Origin: Rhizophagus clarus
Lineage: Eukaryota; Glomeromycota; Glomeromycetes; Glomerales; Glomeraceae
Reading direction: 5' to 3'
Assembly: GCA_015698045.1 (NCBI GenBank)
Contig: BLAL01000074.1
Span: 496,001-560,000, forward strand
Length of the DNA stretch: 64,000 nt
A program made the translations under genes and the position numbers. Below, piece after piece: positions 37,490-49,049 of this stretch (position 1 is its first letter; every line of letters begins with the position of its first letter). Under the pieces are notes generated by a model. The model was given only the letters and a program-made list of their open reading frames with translations. It searched no databases and was not told the origin of the DNA.

Positions 37490-38260
37490 AAAAAATTCCA
37501 ATACGGTAAAAGATATTTGACTCAGTCGTTGATTCTAATAGAGTTCATGATTCTTGATCTACTGGTACTTGTCACTTTTTGTTTTCCAAGAGTTTAGATA
37601 TTTTGTAGACGTCCTCTTTTTCACTTTACTTGGAGTAAAGTTATCGGCACTAGAACCTTCATTGTTACTTACTACCTTAAATTTTATTAATTATTTTTAC
37701 TCCACTTACAATTGATTTCGGCTGATGGTAACTGAATTCCATTATTTTTTAATAATTAATAGCTCATTCATATAAGTAATAGCTAATTCATAGATTATTA
37801 ATATAAATAGATTTTTAGTAAATATTTTATTATCAGATTTAATTACAGTATATTTAAATACATTAATTATTATTTTAGTTGTTTGGTCTTAGATATATGC
37901 ACTTTAAGTAAATTTTGTGAGAAATATATCGAGAAAATTTACAGTATTATTAGGGATTATGGCTAAATTAGTTGTAATTTTATTTGTGCAAATTTTAATA
38001 AACAAATAATCATCATAAATCAATAGACTAAAATAAGAGCTATAAATTTAATTATAAGCCGGATAAATTAAAAAATTATCTAATTTTCATTAAGGTAGAA
38101 ACCATTAATTTTTTTTTTGTTGATCGGAAAGTTCATAGCATGTGAATTTGTGGTATAAATTTAATTAAATTCGTGGCATTTATTAAATTTATTTAAATTT
38201 ATTTCGTGATAGTATCATTAGACTTATTACAATTAAATTTCATAATACTTATATTAACTA
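37490..38260 (-). mobile_element. Decayed relative of the intact hAT element
   Basis: 37545-37670 aligns with the part of the intact transposase coding the AT-hook region (shared tttttgttttccaag, gacgtcctcttttt, actagaaccttcatt), and 37950-38040 aligns with its 5' flank at 3490-3590 (taataaacaaataat, cataaatcaatag). The remainder of the transposase is absent. A stretch at 38155-38215 matches the minisatellite of the intact element but inverted. An old deleted copy of the same or a sister family. Confidence 0.75.
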
Positions 38261-38261
38261 G

Positions 38262-39999
38262 ATTGATGAACCGAATACATTTTGTATTTCTGATTAGATG
38301 TATTTAATATCTGACAAATGTTCATGCTTACTATGCAACGACTTTGATCAGTAGTTATTCAGTTAAGTTTGATTCTTAGTATATTGTATTGTTAAAAATT
38401 TTTAAAATATTAATCAGAATTAAACTCATTCTATAGTGTTAAAAGGTATTACATCACCAGCCAGATTGTATCATCTACAGCAATTGTAATCCTAAATAAT
38501 GTGGCTATGTAAAGTATTGATATTGGTATGATATAAGGCTTTTTGTTTAGCATGTTTTGTGTTTGAAACTTTATTAAAAATTGCCCTCAAAGCCACATAA
38601 CTTAAAAGCCTCATTTCATTAATTATTGAAGCATTACACCAAGTTTTCAAGAGATTATCATCATTATATTCTTTGATGCAATATTTTTGTTTTGTAGTGG
38701 CTATACTAATAAAAATGAGGCTTATAAGATGTATATAAATAACACTACTTCACTCAAAATTTCTTGTTCTTTTTTAAAAGGTAAGTGAATTAAATTATTT
38801 TAATATTTCTTTCATCTTAAAAAAAGAATTAAAAAAAGAAATGAATTAACTAATAAATCACTATAAAAATAATCTTTTATTCTTTAGAGACACCCTTATA
38901 CGGGAACTTATCAGCTAATGTATTTAATGCGCAAGTTGAATTAACAAAAAAATTTGGAACAACAGAATTCGCAACATCAAGATGTTAAAAAAACAGATGA
39001 CAGAAAGTATCAAATTAAAATGATCGCATATAAGATTATAAAAAAGAATAATTAGAGAGAATATCATATTATTTTCTTAGTTATATAACTTACATTTGTT
39101 AAAATTTTGAAGGCTTCAGCATTGTTTTCTTTCCAGACGTTCAATATGGTAACAACAACACATGTAAACAATATAGTATTTGTAATACAGGTCACAATAG
39201 ACCATAAATAAGAAAGTTAACACTCAAAAGCGTAACTTTATTGAAATTAAACTTATATTATTAGTAAAATAATAAATATAATAATGTCAGTAGTGTCATG
39301 AAAACATACACCATGTCATGTACATTACCATAATAACACTTTAAACACCAGTAATGACATGTACCCATGCATTATATCATAAACATTATTAGTAATAGCA
39401 TTAGGGTAAGAATAGCATGAACACCTCCTTAAAGAATAATTATTAAGAATATCCAATTATTCCTATTTATTAAAATCTTAAAGGGTTAATCATTGTGGTT
39501 TTCTTTCCCAGACGTTCAATATAGTAACTACTCATGTAAACAGTATAGTATATGCAATACAGACCACAATAGACTATAATAACATTAATTTTCAAAAAGG
39601 AAAACTAGCCTTTAGAATTAGAGAGAAAAAGTTATAATTAATAAGTGAATCAACATTTTCTCTTATTCAATCAATATGATTATTGACTACTATGAAGCAA
39701 TTTTGGGATAGTAGTTATAATCAATGAAATATTCAAATTTTTTAAAAGTCAACCAATAGGTGTTGAATTACTATGCTTAAAACTTAATATGGTATAACGA
39801 CGTCATTAGCTGAACAATCAGAATATAATTACATTTTCTCAAGTAAAGAGAATTAACCAAACCCTCCTAATACTAAATTTAACCCTAAACCTAACCCTTA
39901 CCCTAAAGTATTAAAATATTACCATGAATTTTTCTTCTGTATATGAAAGAAACATTATTGATTGGCTAATCAAATATAGAATTCGAGTATACTGATTGA
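38262..39999. other. Spacer with two dispersed duplicates and a telomere-like patch
   Basis: About 75 bp starting ccagacgttcaatat occurs twice, near 39134 and 39509, with moderate divergence. At about 39879-39917 a short run (aaccctaaacctaaccctta) resembles degenerate fungal telomere repeats but is too short to call. A fragment near 38905-38985 is weakly coding-like. Confidence 0.4.
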
Positions 40000-40175
40000 A
40001 TATACTCCTGGAAATTTACGAATCATATGATGATAAGGTGAATTACTCCTGAAAAGTTTCACGAGTCATATGATGTAAATTGGATTTAGTCCTGAAAAGT
40101 TTCATGAGTCATATGATAAGTTGGATTTACTCCTGAAATGTTTCACGAGTCATATGACAATAAGATGGATTTACT
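40000..40175. repeat. Four tandem units of about 45 bp
   Basis: Repeats of the form ttactcctgaaaagtttcac then gagtcatatgatgataag begin near 40003, 40046, 40090 and 40127. The tcatatga palindrome is kept in all units. Function unknown. Confidence 0.7.
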
Positions 40176-40479
40176 TTTCGCGCGAGATAAGATAGTGCTT
40201 CTGGAATCATATGTAGTAGCATAAGCGTACAAGAGACTTCAAATTTGAATAGGTAATTCAACAAATATTGCCATTGTAAATTTAACATCAATGGATAATC
40301 GTATCTTCTATTAATTACATTCAGTTTTTGACGAAAGAATGTGAATTATGACATACCATTTTTTTTCACCACCTTAATGTTTATACTTTATTATAAAATT
40401 TTCATCTTGGTCATGTAAAATATTGTAAAAGCTAGATGTAAAAATGAAAGTTAATACAATTCAATTATAAAATAATATA

Positions 40480-41040
40480 ATCATCACTCCACATTCTGGA
40501 GTTACCTTAGAAGACTCTTCTCAGAACGTTGACAAACTAAAAAAGAAGCCATCAGTGATTATAAAAACTTATATAACTATTACTGAAAATGAAAAAGAAG
40601 AATATGACATTCATTTAGTAAGAAATATTTATTGACTCGTCAAAATGAATTTATATCAGTTAATTTATTTATAACATGGATATAGATATGAAGAAAACAA
40701 GGAAATGGAAATTATTCCGAGTTATTAAATCTCATGAAATGGAACCTGTTCTTTATATGACCCATCTCAGGATATTTCACGATAGTTATTGTTCAATAAA
40801 GGTATTATTGGCCCCAAATGTATGAAATCATTACAGAATACATGAGTAGTTATGATGCCTGTCAACATAAGAACAATTACTTTTCCCTATACCAGTACAT
40901 CATAGACTTTATTAGAATATTACTTAAAATTTCTTGATGGAAATCATGGTAAAAAACATACTATATCCATCATGATTTATATGCCTGAAGTAAAGGATAT
41001 ACCTAAAACTATAACTAAAGAAACCGAAAATTAAATTAAT
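40480..41040 (+). pseudogene. Decayed coding remnant, unrecognised
   Basis: Coding-like pieces on the plus strand in changing frames: TLEDSSQNVDKLKKKPSVII (about 40510-40565), EPVLYMTHLRIFHDSYCSI (about 40745-40800) and LLEYYLKFLDGNHGKKHTIS (about 40910-40970). Heavily disrupted; no family recognised. Confidence 0.3.
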
Positions 41041-41049
41041 GAAGCCTTA

Positions 41050-42600
41050 GGCAGAAATAGGATGATTAATTTTTATTCACTATAATAATATATAACTAAA
41101 TATATGGTTGTGATGTAAAATTGTCATCAGATTATTTCTTCAAAAGAAAAATTGAATGGACATTTAAAAAAGATGCTATTTTAAACATTAAAATTCAAGA
41201 CACATGTTCTTGTCTACAATATTTTAATGAACATTACAATTTAGAGTTATGCATTCAAACCTAAAAAATGGAATATTTTAGCTGTAAAATCTTAATATTT
41301 ACAAAATAATATTGCAAAACAGACATTCGTCTTCTTCAACAATAGTATAAATATAATTAAGAGGAAATTATTGTCTGTATCAGGTATATTTTATAGAATC
41401 AAAATATTGTAACATAGAAAGTGAGACAACCAACCAATATAATAAAGCAAAAGTATTAATTAGTATATGGCTTCTTTTCTGATCTTCATTCAATACCTTG
41501 AAACTACACTTTACCAAGTAGTATTGAATAAAAATCTCCATCTAAATTATCAGATCAGAAATGAGCAATTATTTAAAATGTTTGAATATTATTCACTTTA
41601 ATGCTGCAGCTGCGTCATTGAGCGATTTAACTATGGACGTTAATACTTTACCAAGTAGACAAATGAAGATAGAAATGAAAAGATTCACATAGAATCCTTA
41701 TAGGATAGTGTAGATAAATTTTATATACTACACTATTTATACAATTGTTTTCTTATAATTGTCATCATATTATAATTGTCATCAAATTTGTTAACAATAT
41801 CTATTAGAGAAATATCTTTCCTGCGCCTACAAAAAATGTCTTCACCATCAGGAAGCTAGTTACTCATCTCACCAATTTTAATAATGATATGGTAAAAGGG
41901 CAGAAGATCAGAATTAGTAATGTGATCAGCAATTACATTGAATATTAATATTATCAAATGTCTTTTTATTATTGACTTACTCTTTAGTATTCAATGTAAC
42001 CTTTAATAGTTTACATTGTCTTATTAATAAAATATAAAATATTAATATTATTATATGCATATTTCTTAAACTCAAGGAATTTCAACCATAGGAGCTAATG
42101 CGTTATCAAGGAAGTTCCAGGATTTAAATCAATATCCCTGGTGAAAAGGGTTATTTGATCAAAAGTTACAAATACTATTAAGCAATTAGATTACACCAAT
42201 TATCTATCCGTAACATCCCTTTAAAAGTATGTAGAAAAGCCTATAGGTATACAAGAAAAACAATGGCGGCAAAAAGTTCAATTACGGGTAATAAATATCA
42301 ACTAGTGTACACTTTATACATATTGAAAAGGAGGTTCGTTAGTAAAATAGAAATATCAAATACGCAAAATCATAATAAAATATTAGGTGTAGAAATAAAA
42401 ATATAGAGAAGATATTTTAACTATTGGTGGGACTTCTTATTGTTCAGTATATTCATCTTCTGAAGTTTCCTTTATAATTCCATAAAGATTGGAGAAGAAA
42501 ATTTCTTTGAAGATTATCCTTGGACAAAATGTTCAACAACATATAAAAAGACTTATTAAGAAAGAATTTTTTACAATCACATGACTTATGTTATTAACAG
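41050..42600. other. Spacer without a supported gene
   Basis: Only short frames and scattered coding-like words. A weak LINE-related signal may begin near 42110 but cannot be supported. Confidence 0.35.
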
Positions 42601-43969
42601 TATCATAATTCATATTCAAATTAAAATTGCTCAAAACGCTCTACTTTTCCCCATACCCAAACCTTAAGATTGGGGAGCGAAATCACCAACACACGACCTA
42701 TTATCTTATTGGAAACAACACGGAAAATCTATGTCAAAATCCTCACCAAACGCCTACATAGCATTCTTTCTCAACCTGGATTTTTACAACTCAATAACCA
42801 TGCAGACCTTATAGGTGAACCAACATTCCATCCCTTACAACAATACCATTGAAATGGTTACTTTACTGAATAAAAACCATAAAATTCACAATGAAAAAAC
42901 AAAGGAAATTTCAAACCCATATGGGTAAAGATAATCCTGGACGACGTGGTGCGCGGTCATTTTGATGGCGGTTTATGGATGTGCTCATTCGACAACATAC
43001 CTATCCAATGGTTGACCGATGTGGATCGGTGTTCAAGACCTCTCAAAAGCTTACGATAATGTTAACGTCTAACTTCTTCGACTCGCTATTGAACGTTTGA
43101 AGATTCCACATCAACTTATCACTCTATTAATCAAATTGTTCAAAGATCGCTCTAATTCTATTATTTAACCAAATTTTTACAGTAAAGAGTACAAGGTTTT
43201 AAGAGGTATTGATCAAGGCGAAGTGATTAGTCCATTATTATGGATCATATACTACGACCCTATATTTGCAAGAATCAATGCCACACCTGGACTTCAGTAT
43301 TATTTACCGGATAATTTTATCACCTACAATACTTGTGTCCAAAGCTACCTTGACGACACTACATGGATCACCTCGTCACTTGAAAAGATGGAGCAACTAT
43401 TACTCCTCTCTAACGAATTTTATGAGATGGTTGGCCAACATCAAAAGCTACCTCAACAAGTACTAGTAATTACTCTGTAATATTAAAGAGTTATGCGATA
43501 CCACAGTAGATTCACAATTCAAACCTAATCAATACACGAAAGTAACGATCCTAGGGAAAAACGAAGGCATCTGCCGTATATTAAGTGCTTGCGTTAACGC
43601 TTTTAGCTCATCTCGTCCAACCCTCCGAATTTTAATAAAACCTCAAAAAAAGCATTTGTATGCTAAAACCTCTGAAACTTTCGTGACTGGCCTAATAAAA
43701 CCCCAAAAAAAGTATAGTCCGAAAACTTTATCCAAAAAGTCAAACTTTTAACGACGAAACTTTGAGGGAAGAAAATTACACATAACCATATGGTATAAAT
43801 TATTAACAAGGTTCTTCTCTCCATATTAGAATATTGTAATCAATTCACCTTTTTTTCATACAAACAATGCGAAATTATTCTTTCCTCAATCAAAAACTTT
43901 TTAAACATAAACTTTATTTACATATATCAACTCATGATAATATTATTTATAATCAACTCATGATAATAT

Positions 43970-44467
43970 TATTTATAATCAACTTTTTTTTTTTTTAAAT
44001 AAGTAAATGTATTTTATTTAATATTTTAACATATAATAAAGTTAAATCTTTCTATCTATTTACATGATAATCTATGTAGTTACTTGTTGATTTGTTGTGT
44101 AAGAAAAACACGATCATAATAAAATACTTACTCTAACTACTAAACTACTTAAAACTGAATACACTACTAAGGTTTCTCGTTCTTCAGCCTTTATTTATCC
44201 ATTACATACTTTAACATCTTTGTTAGTTGCGTCGTAAAGTCTTCGGGGTCTATAGGACCTAAGTAATACGAGATGTCTAACTTATCCTTTGGTAATTCCG
44301 TGGAATTATTGGTCATCGTACCATTACTTGCGTTATACTGAGCCTCCACCATCGGTTTTGGATCTTCAGGTATGGTGTTTGACATTCGTTTATGACCTCC
44401 TTTCTCGTCATTGACATCCTTAAGCCGACTCACAAACTTGTGCTGTGCCTGTACTATTTATAATCAA
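43970..44467 (-). mobile_element. Retroposed, 5'-truncated poly(A) copy with 13-bp target duplication
   Basis: The insert 43983-44454 is flanked by tatttataatcaa (43970-43982 and 44455-44467). Read on the minus strand it ends in 13 A (43984-43996 as T), with AATAAA (44018-44013) 16-17 nt before the tail, the hallmarks of LINE-machinery retroposition of an mRNA. It lies inside the LINE fossil, so it is younger than that element. It carries an 80-codon open frame listed separately. A SINE is less likely because there is no A-box/B-box head. Confidence 0.85.
44191..44433 (-). pseudogene. Open frame within the retrocopy; processed pseudogene of unknown parent
   Basis: The minus-strand frame stays open from the 5' truncation near 44453 to the TAA at 44193-44191, with peptide such as MSNTIPEDPKPMVEAQYNAS and LDISYYLGPIDPEDFTTQL. 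The first codon of the open frame is not ATG; the first in-frame Met is in KRMSNT. The frame presumably is the C-terminal part of a longer protein cut off during retroposition. No family recognised. That the frame is unbroken suggests a young insertion. Confidence 0.6.
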
Positions 44468-44599
44468 ATTTTTCCTTCTATCATATTAATAATTTTTTTT
44501 CAATTCGCTATATTCTCATATGACCACGTTCAAACTTCTTTTAAATTCCCCTTTACTCAAAACCGTTGCTCTGCAACAACTTTATTACATACAATATGA

Positions 44600-46364
44600 T
44601 TTATGGATAAAAAGTGGGTTTATTTGGTAATTCCTATCTTATGGAAAAGTTACCATATTTATTATATGATGATGAAAATTTGGTTAATATACAATGCTAT
44701 TAAGTTACCCTCGTCAATGTTTTCAAAATCCCCAACACTTAATTATATCATTCTTTGTAAATTTATAGAGGTTACAATCATGATTGATATTATGTGTGCG
44801 ATATTAAGGAAAAATGTTTGAGAAAGAAGCCAATCATTTAAGACAAATGAATCTTTTAGAGCAGAAAATTTACAAGTTAATTATCACTCAATGTAAAAAT
44901 ATTAAAGAACTAAAATGGAGAACTTAATCTTTGCATTCATTTACAGGAGCTTTAACATGCTTTCCTCAACTTCATAAACACAGTATTATCTAAGTCGTGT
45001 AAATTCCAATAATCTTTATGAAATGGCATATTAGTAATTTCTGATTATTCTCAGAATGTTCCTGGATTAATATCTTTAATTGATACACAAAGAAATTTAA
45101 GAAGTGTATCATTTGGTTCTCGAAGAAATTATGAGGAACTAAGCAAAGTTTTAGCAAAAAAAGGATGTACGATCAATAAACTTCGTTTATATTATTTAGA
45201 TGATATTATCACATTTTCATTTTTAACATCACTTATCAATTTAAAAGATTTATCAATTTATTATGTAAGTAATAGTTATGAAAGAAATGAAGAATTACAA
45301 TATTTAATTAATTCCAATTTTCCAGATTTTCAGTATCTTGAAATTAATTTTCATTTATCAGGTTTTTAGGAATTGGCCATGTTAATCAAGAAAACTAAAG
45401 GTAGTACATCCAACAAAACAGCTGAATATTCAGGAATGTTACTTGAAACAATTTCTAATCATTGTCCAAAAATAGAGTATATAGGTACCTACCTTAGACC
45501 TAAAGATTTGATTTATGTGGAGTCATTATTAATGAATTGTAGAGATTTAATTAGTTTATTCCTTGATAGTTTGGATGAAACTAATAATATAGAAGATGAA
45601 TTATTAGATATTTGGGTCTGGTTCATTTCACCGACAATCATCTCACCGACAGTCATTTCACCGACAAACGTTTCACCGACACTTTTTTTATAAACTCATA
45701 TTAAATATCATATATTTTTGTTCTATAGTATAATCAAATAGTAACATTAACGTATTTTATTTACATATATGATAAAATCATGGACATTCATTTAGGTTTA
45801 TTACGAATAGAGGGAATAACTTCGCATTTTTTTTTAAAAAAATAAATGATTTTGATGAGAATAAAAAAGAATATGGTTTCAGTTGATGAAAATAAAAAAA
45901 AGTTTTATATGTATACAATATTATTTGAAAATAATTGTGTATACGTAATAAAAAAAATTTGTGGCTATGTATTAGGACAATAACAAAATTTTTTATTCGT
46001 TTAAAAAAAATTTTTTTATAAATGTCGGTGAGAAAACCTGTCGGTGAAACGATCCTGTCGGCGAAACGTTTGTCGGTGAAACGTTTGTCAGTGAAATGAC
46101 TGTCGGTGAGATGATTGTCGGCGAGTTAAACGCGACCCAGATATTTTAACTAAATATTCACCAAAATCTTTAATTAATATGATATCAATTAGTGAACATT
46201 GGAAGTATTCCATTGTTGCTTTTCAAAATTTTCTTGAAAGTTATAGGGAAAAAAAATCACTAGGGCTTGGCATTAGCGCTGATGATTTTAATAATCATCT
46301 TATTACAAGCGCACATGTAGATATTGTTAGGGAATACTATGAAGAACAAATTCAGATCTTTTAG
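44600..46364 (+). pseudogene. F-box/LRR pseudogene A (truncated, split by an element)
   Basis: Tandem relative of gene B. It lacks the first about 90 bp of the family's coding region, including the start of the F-box, where the LINE fossil abuts (about 44600). Remaining sequence follows gene B (for example ITFSFLTSLINLKDLSIYY, PKIEYIGTYLRPKDLIYVE) with several stops and frameshifts, for instance an in-frame TAG at 45367-45369, and a deletion around 45390. A 525-bp element at 45614-46138 splits its 3' part. It ends in TAG at 46362-46364, earlier than gene B. Confidence 0.85.
45614..46138. mobile_element. Non-autonomous element with ttcaccgaca-array inverted repeats
   Basis: The element is flanked by agatattt (45606-45613 and 46139-46146); the homologous F-box gene B has the uninterrupted site (gatattttaac near 48415), so boundaries are exact. 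Ends are gggtctggttcatttcaccg and the complement of gggtcgcgtttaactcgccg. Each arm repeats ttcaccgacaa-type decamers (about 65 and 110 bp). The middle is AT-rich and noncoding. An 8-bp duplication with GG-starting termini would suit Merlin or Mutator-like families more than hAT; superfamily undetermined. Confidence 0.92.
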
Positions 46365-46780
46365 GTAATATGTTTAGTTAAAAAGATAATAACAGAATTA
46401 TGTCATACAGTCCAATTTCTAAATATTCAACCTGCTATAATTATTAATGTGTTTTGATAATTAATTAGCCGAAATTTTTAAAATTAAAAATATGACAATA
46501 TTTATATAACTTTGTTATATTATTCATTCAATAAAATATATTATATTATTAAGTTTATTATTTTATAGAAAAAAACAATTACTTATAATTATTTTTTATT
46601 TCTTAGTGTAAAGTTCATCGGTATAATTTTTAAAGTTTGATTTTGATAATAACATATCCTAATAATTTATCTGTTTAAGTGATGTCCCCATTATGACTCT
46701 TTTCTCGAGTCAAAAAACGTACTTACATTTTTATTTCGTGTTGTAGTTGCAATAAGTTTTTAATAGGGGAAGAACTTTTA
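46147..46780. repeat. 3' flank of the F-box A/B tandem duplication
   Basis: After the last codons of pseudogene A, 46380-46770 aligns with 48665-49035 after gene B (shared ttagtgtaaagttcatcgg, gactcttttctcgagtcaa, tttcgtgttgtagtt). The duplication therefore includes the downstream region as well as the gene bodies. Confidence 0.75.
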
Positions 46781-47195
46781 TAATATAATTATTTTACAGT
46801 ATTTTAGTATTAAACTGAAAAGAAATATAATTACACATATCTAACATAAAGTAAAGACAAAAAAATAAAAGAAAGACAAAAAAGGACAAAAAAAAAAACG
46901 AAAAGCAAGGAAGAGAGGGTGAGAGAAGACAAAAACATCTTACCCAGTGTTCGGCACCTTTAATGTCGGTTTCTTTAGTCCGGTTAAACATAGAGATGAA
47001 AAAGGAATATGATTATAAAATGAATACGAAATTGAAATGATCTTCACTGATAGCCAATCAGAACTTTAATATTATTCACGTGATTAATAAAATAACACAA
47101 ATGATCAATTAATCATACGATTTTATATAGGATGCACAAAATCACCTAAGAGGTGCACCCACTTTTTTTTTGTCGTTTTAAATAAAAAAAATAAG

Positions 47196-48665
47196 ATGGA
47201 AAATTAAATACTGATTGCCTTACACTTATTTTTAATAAATTACGGGAAGATAAAAAATCATTATATTCCTGTATTTTAGTTAATAAAGAGTGGTTTTATT
47301 TGGCAATTCCTATCTTATGGGAACAATTACCATGCTTATTTAATGCTGAAAGATTGGTTAATACAATTCTTTCCTGCCTACCAGCTTCTTCAAAACAACT
47401 TTTAGTTGACAATGATATCAAACTACCCTCATCAATTTTTTTCAAAATCCCTAACATTTAATTATGTTAGTCTTTATAAATCTCTACATACTGCAATTAT
47501 GCATGATATTAAGTATTTAATATTTAAGGAAGAAATATTTAAGGAAAAAAACTTGGTTGATGTCAACCATTCAGGACAAATGAATCTTTTAGAGCAAGAA
47601 ATTTACAAGTTATTTATCAGTCAATGTAAAAACATTAAAGAATTAGAATGGAGTACTTCTCAACCTTTACTTTCATTTCCAAGAGCTTTAACATGTTTTT
47701 CTCAACTTCATAGTCTTAATATTGATTTATATTATGTAAATTCTGATAATCTTTATGAGGTGGCACAGATTTGTATATATTTGAATAAATTAAAAATTTA
47801 TAATTATTCTAAGAAAGTTCCTGGATTATCATCTTTAATTGATGCACAAAGAAATTTAAAAAGTATATCATTTGATACACAAAGAGATTTAAGTAGTGTA
47901 TCTTCTTATATAAAGGATGAAGAACTAAGCAAAGTTTTAGCAAAAAAAGGAAGTACAATTACTAAACTTTATTTATATTGTTCAGATATTATTATTACAT
48001 TTTCATTTTTAACATCACTTATCAATTTAAAAGATTTATCAATTAATGTAGAAGATAATTATGTAGCAAATGAAGAATTACGAAAATATTTAGTAAATTC
48101 CAACTTTCCAGATCTTCAGTATCTTGAAATTAATTTTCATTTATCATGTTTTAAGGAATTGGCTATGTTAATCAAGAAAACTAAAGGAAATATTTTGCGT
48201 GTTTTTATTTATACATTCAACAAAACAGCTGAAAATTCAGGAATGTTACTTGAAACAATTTCTAATCATTGTCCAAAAATAGAGTATATAGGTACCTACC
48301 TTAGACCTAAAGATTTGATTTATGTAGAGTCATTATTAATGAATTGTAGAAATTTGATTAGTTTATCCCTTGATAATTTGAATGAAACTGATAATATAGG
48401 AGATGAATTATTAGATATTTTAACTAAATATTCACCAAAATCTTTAACTCATATATCAATTAGTGGACATTGGAAGTATTCCATTGTTGCTTTTAAAAAA
48501 TTCCTTGAAAGTTATAGGGAAAGAAAATCACTAGAGCTTTGCATTACTGTTGATGATCTTGATAATCATCATGTTACAAACGAACATATAAATATTTTTA
48601 AGGAATACTATGATGAAGGGATAGTAGTAAATTCAGAACTTTTAGGTATTATGTTTAGTTATTAA
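47196..48665 (+). pseudogene. F-box/LRR gene B, nearly intact, two single-base shifts near the 5' end
   Basis: F-box protein of the same family as the gene at 22642. The F-box region reads KLNTDCLTLIFNKLREDKKS then LYSCILVNKEWFYLAIPILW, but it is out of frame with the ATG at 47196 by one base in the run ggaaaatt, and a second shift occurs in the T run near 47440. From there the frame is open for over 400 codons to the TAA at 48663-48665. The Leu-rich body includes FLTSLINLKDLSINVED and ISISGHWKYSIVAF. Both lesions are in homopolymers, so sequencing error is a real alternative to decay. Downstream frames and flank match pseudogene A. Confidence 0.82.
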
Positions 48666-49049
48666 TATTGAATAGATTGAATATTTAAAAATTGGAATGT
48701 ATGATATAATTCTGTTATTATTTTTTTAAATGTTTTGATGATTATTTAGCCGAAAGTTTTTATGAGTTAAAAATATATCAATATTTATATAATATCAATA
48801 AAATATATTTATTATATTATTTATTTATTTTAATTAATACTTATCAGTTATAATTATTTCTTATTTTTTAGTGTAAAATTCATCGGTATAATTTTTGATA
48901 TTGATTTTTAACATATTCAAATAATTCATCTGTTTAAATGATGCTCCCACAGTTCCACTAAGACTCTTTTCTCGAGTCAAAGAAACGTTCTTATATTTTT
49001 TTTCGTGTTGTAGTTTGTAAATAGTTTTTAATAGGTTACGAACTTTTAT

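Larger units (their letters stand above)
42620..44600 (+). mobile_element. Non-LTR retrotransposon (LINE) fossil with reverse transcriptase remnants
   Basis: Plus-strand pieces in the order of a LINE reverse transcriptase: RPIILLETTRKIYVKILTKR (42690-42750), then DLSKAYDNVN (about 43037), then RGIDQGEVISPLLWIIYY (43202-43255), then the catalytic box as YLDD at 43346-43357, followed by TTWI and a thumb-like stretch. Downstream pieces (SIKNFL near 43890, IYNQIFPSII near 44455) continue the frame order up to 44600. Stops and frame changes between pieces show it is dead. It is interrupted by a retrocopy at 43983-44454 and abuts the broken F-box gene at about 44600. Confidence 0.8.

Noticed and set aside
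39879-39917. Telomere or chromosome end
   Set aside because: Only a few degenerate ccctaa-like words, with ordinary sequence on both sides.
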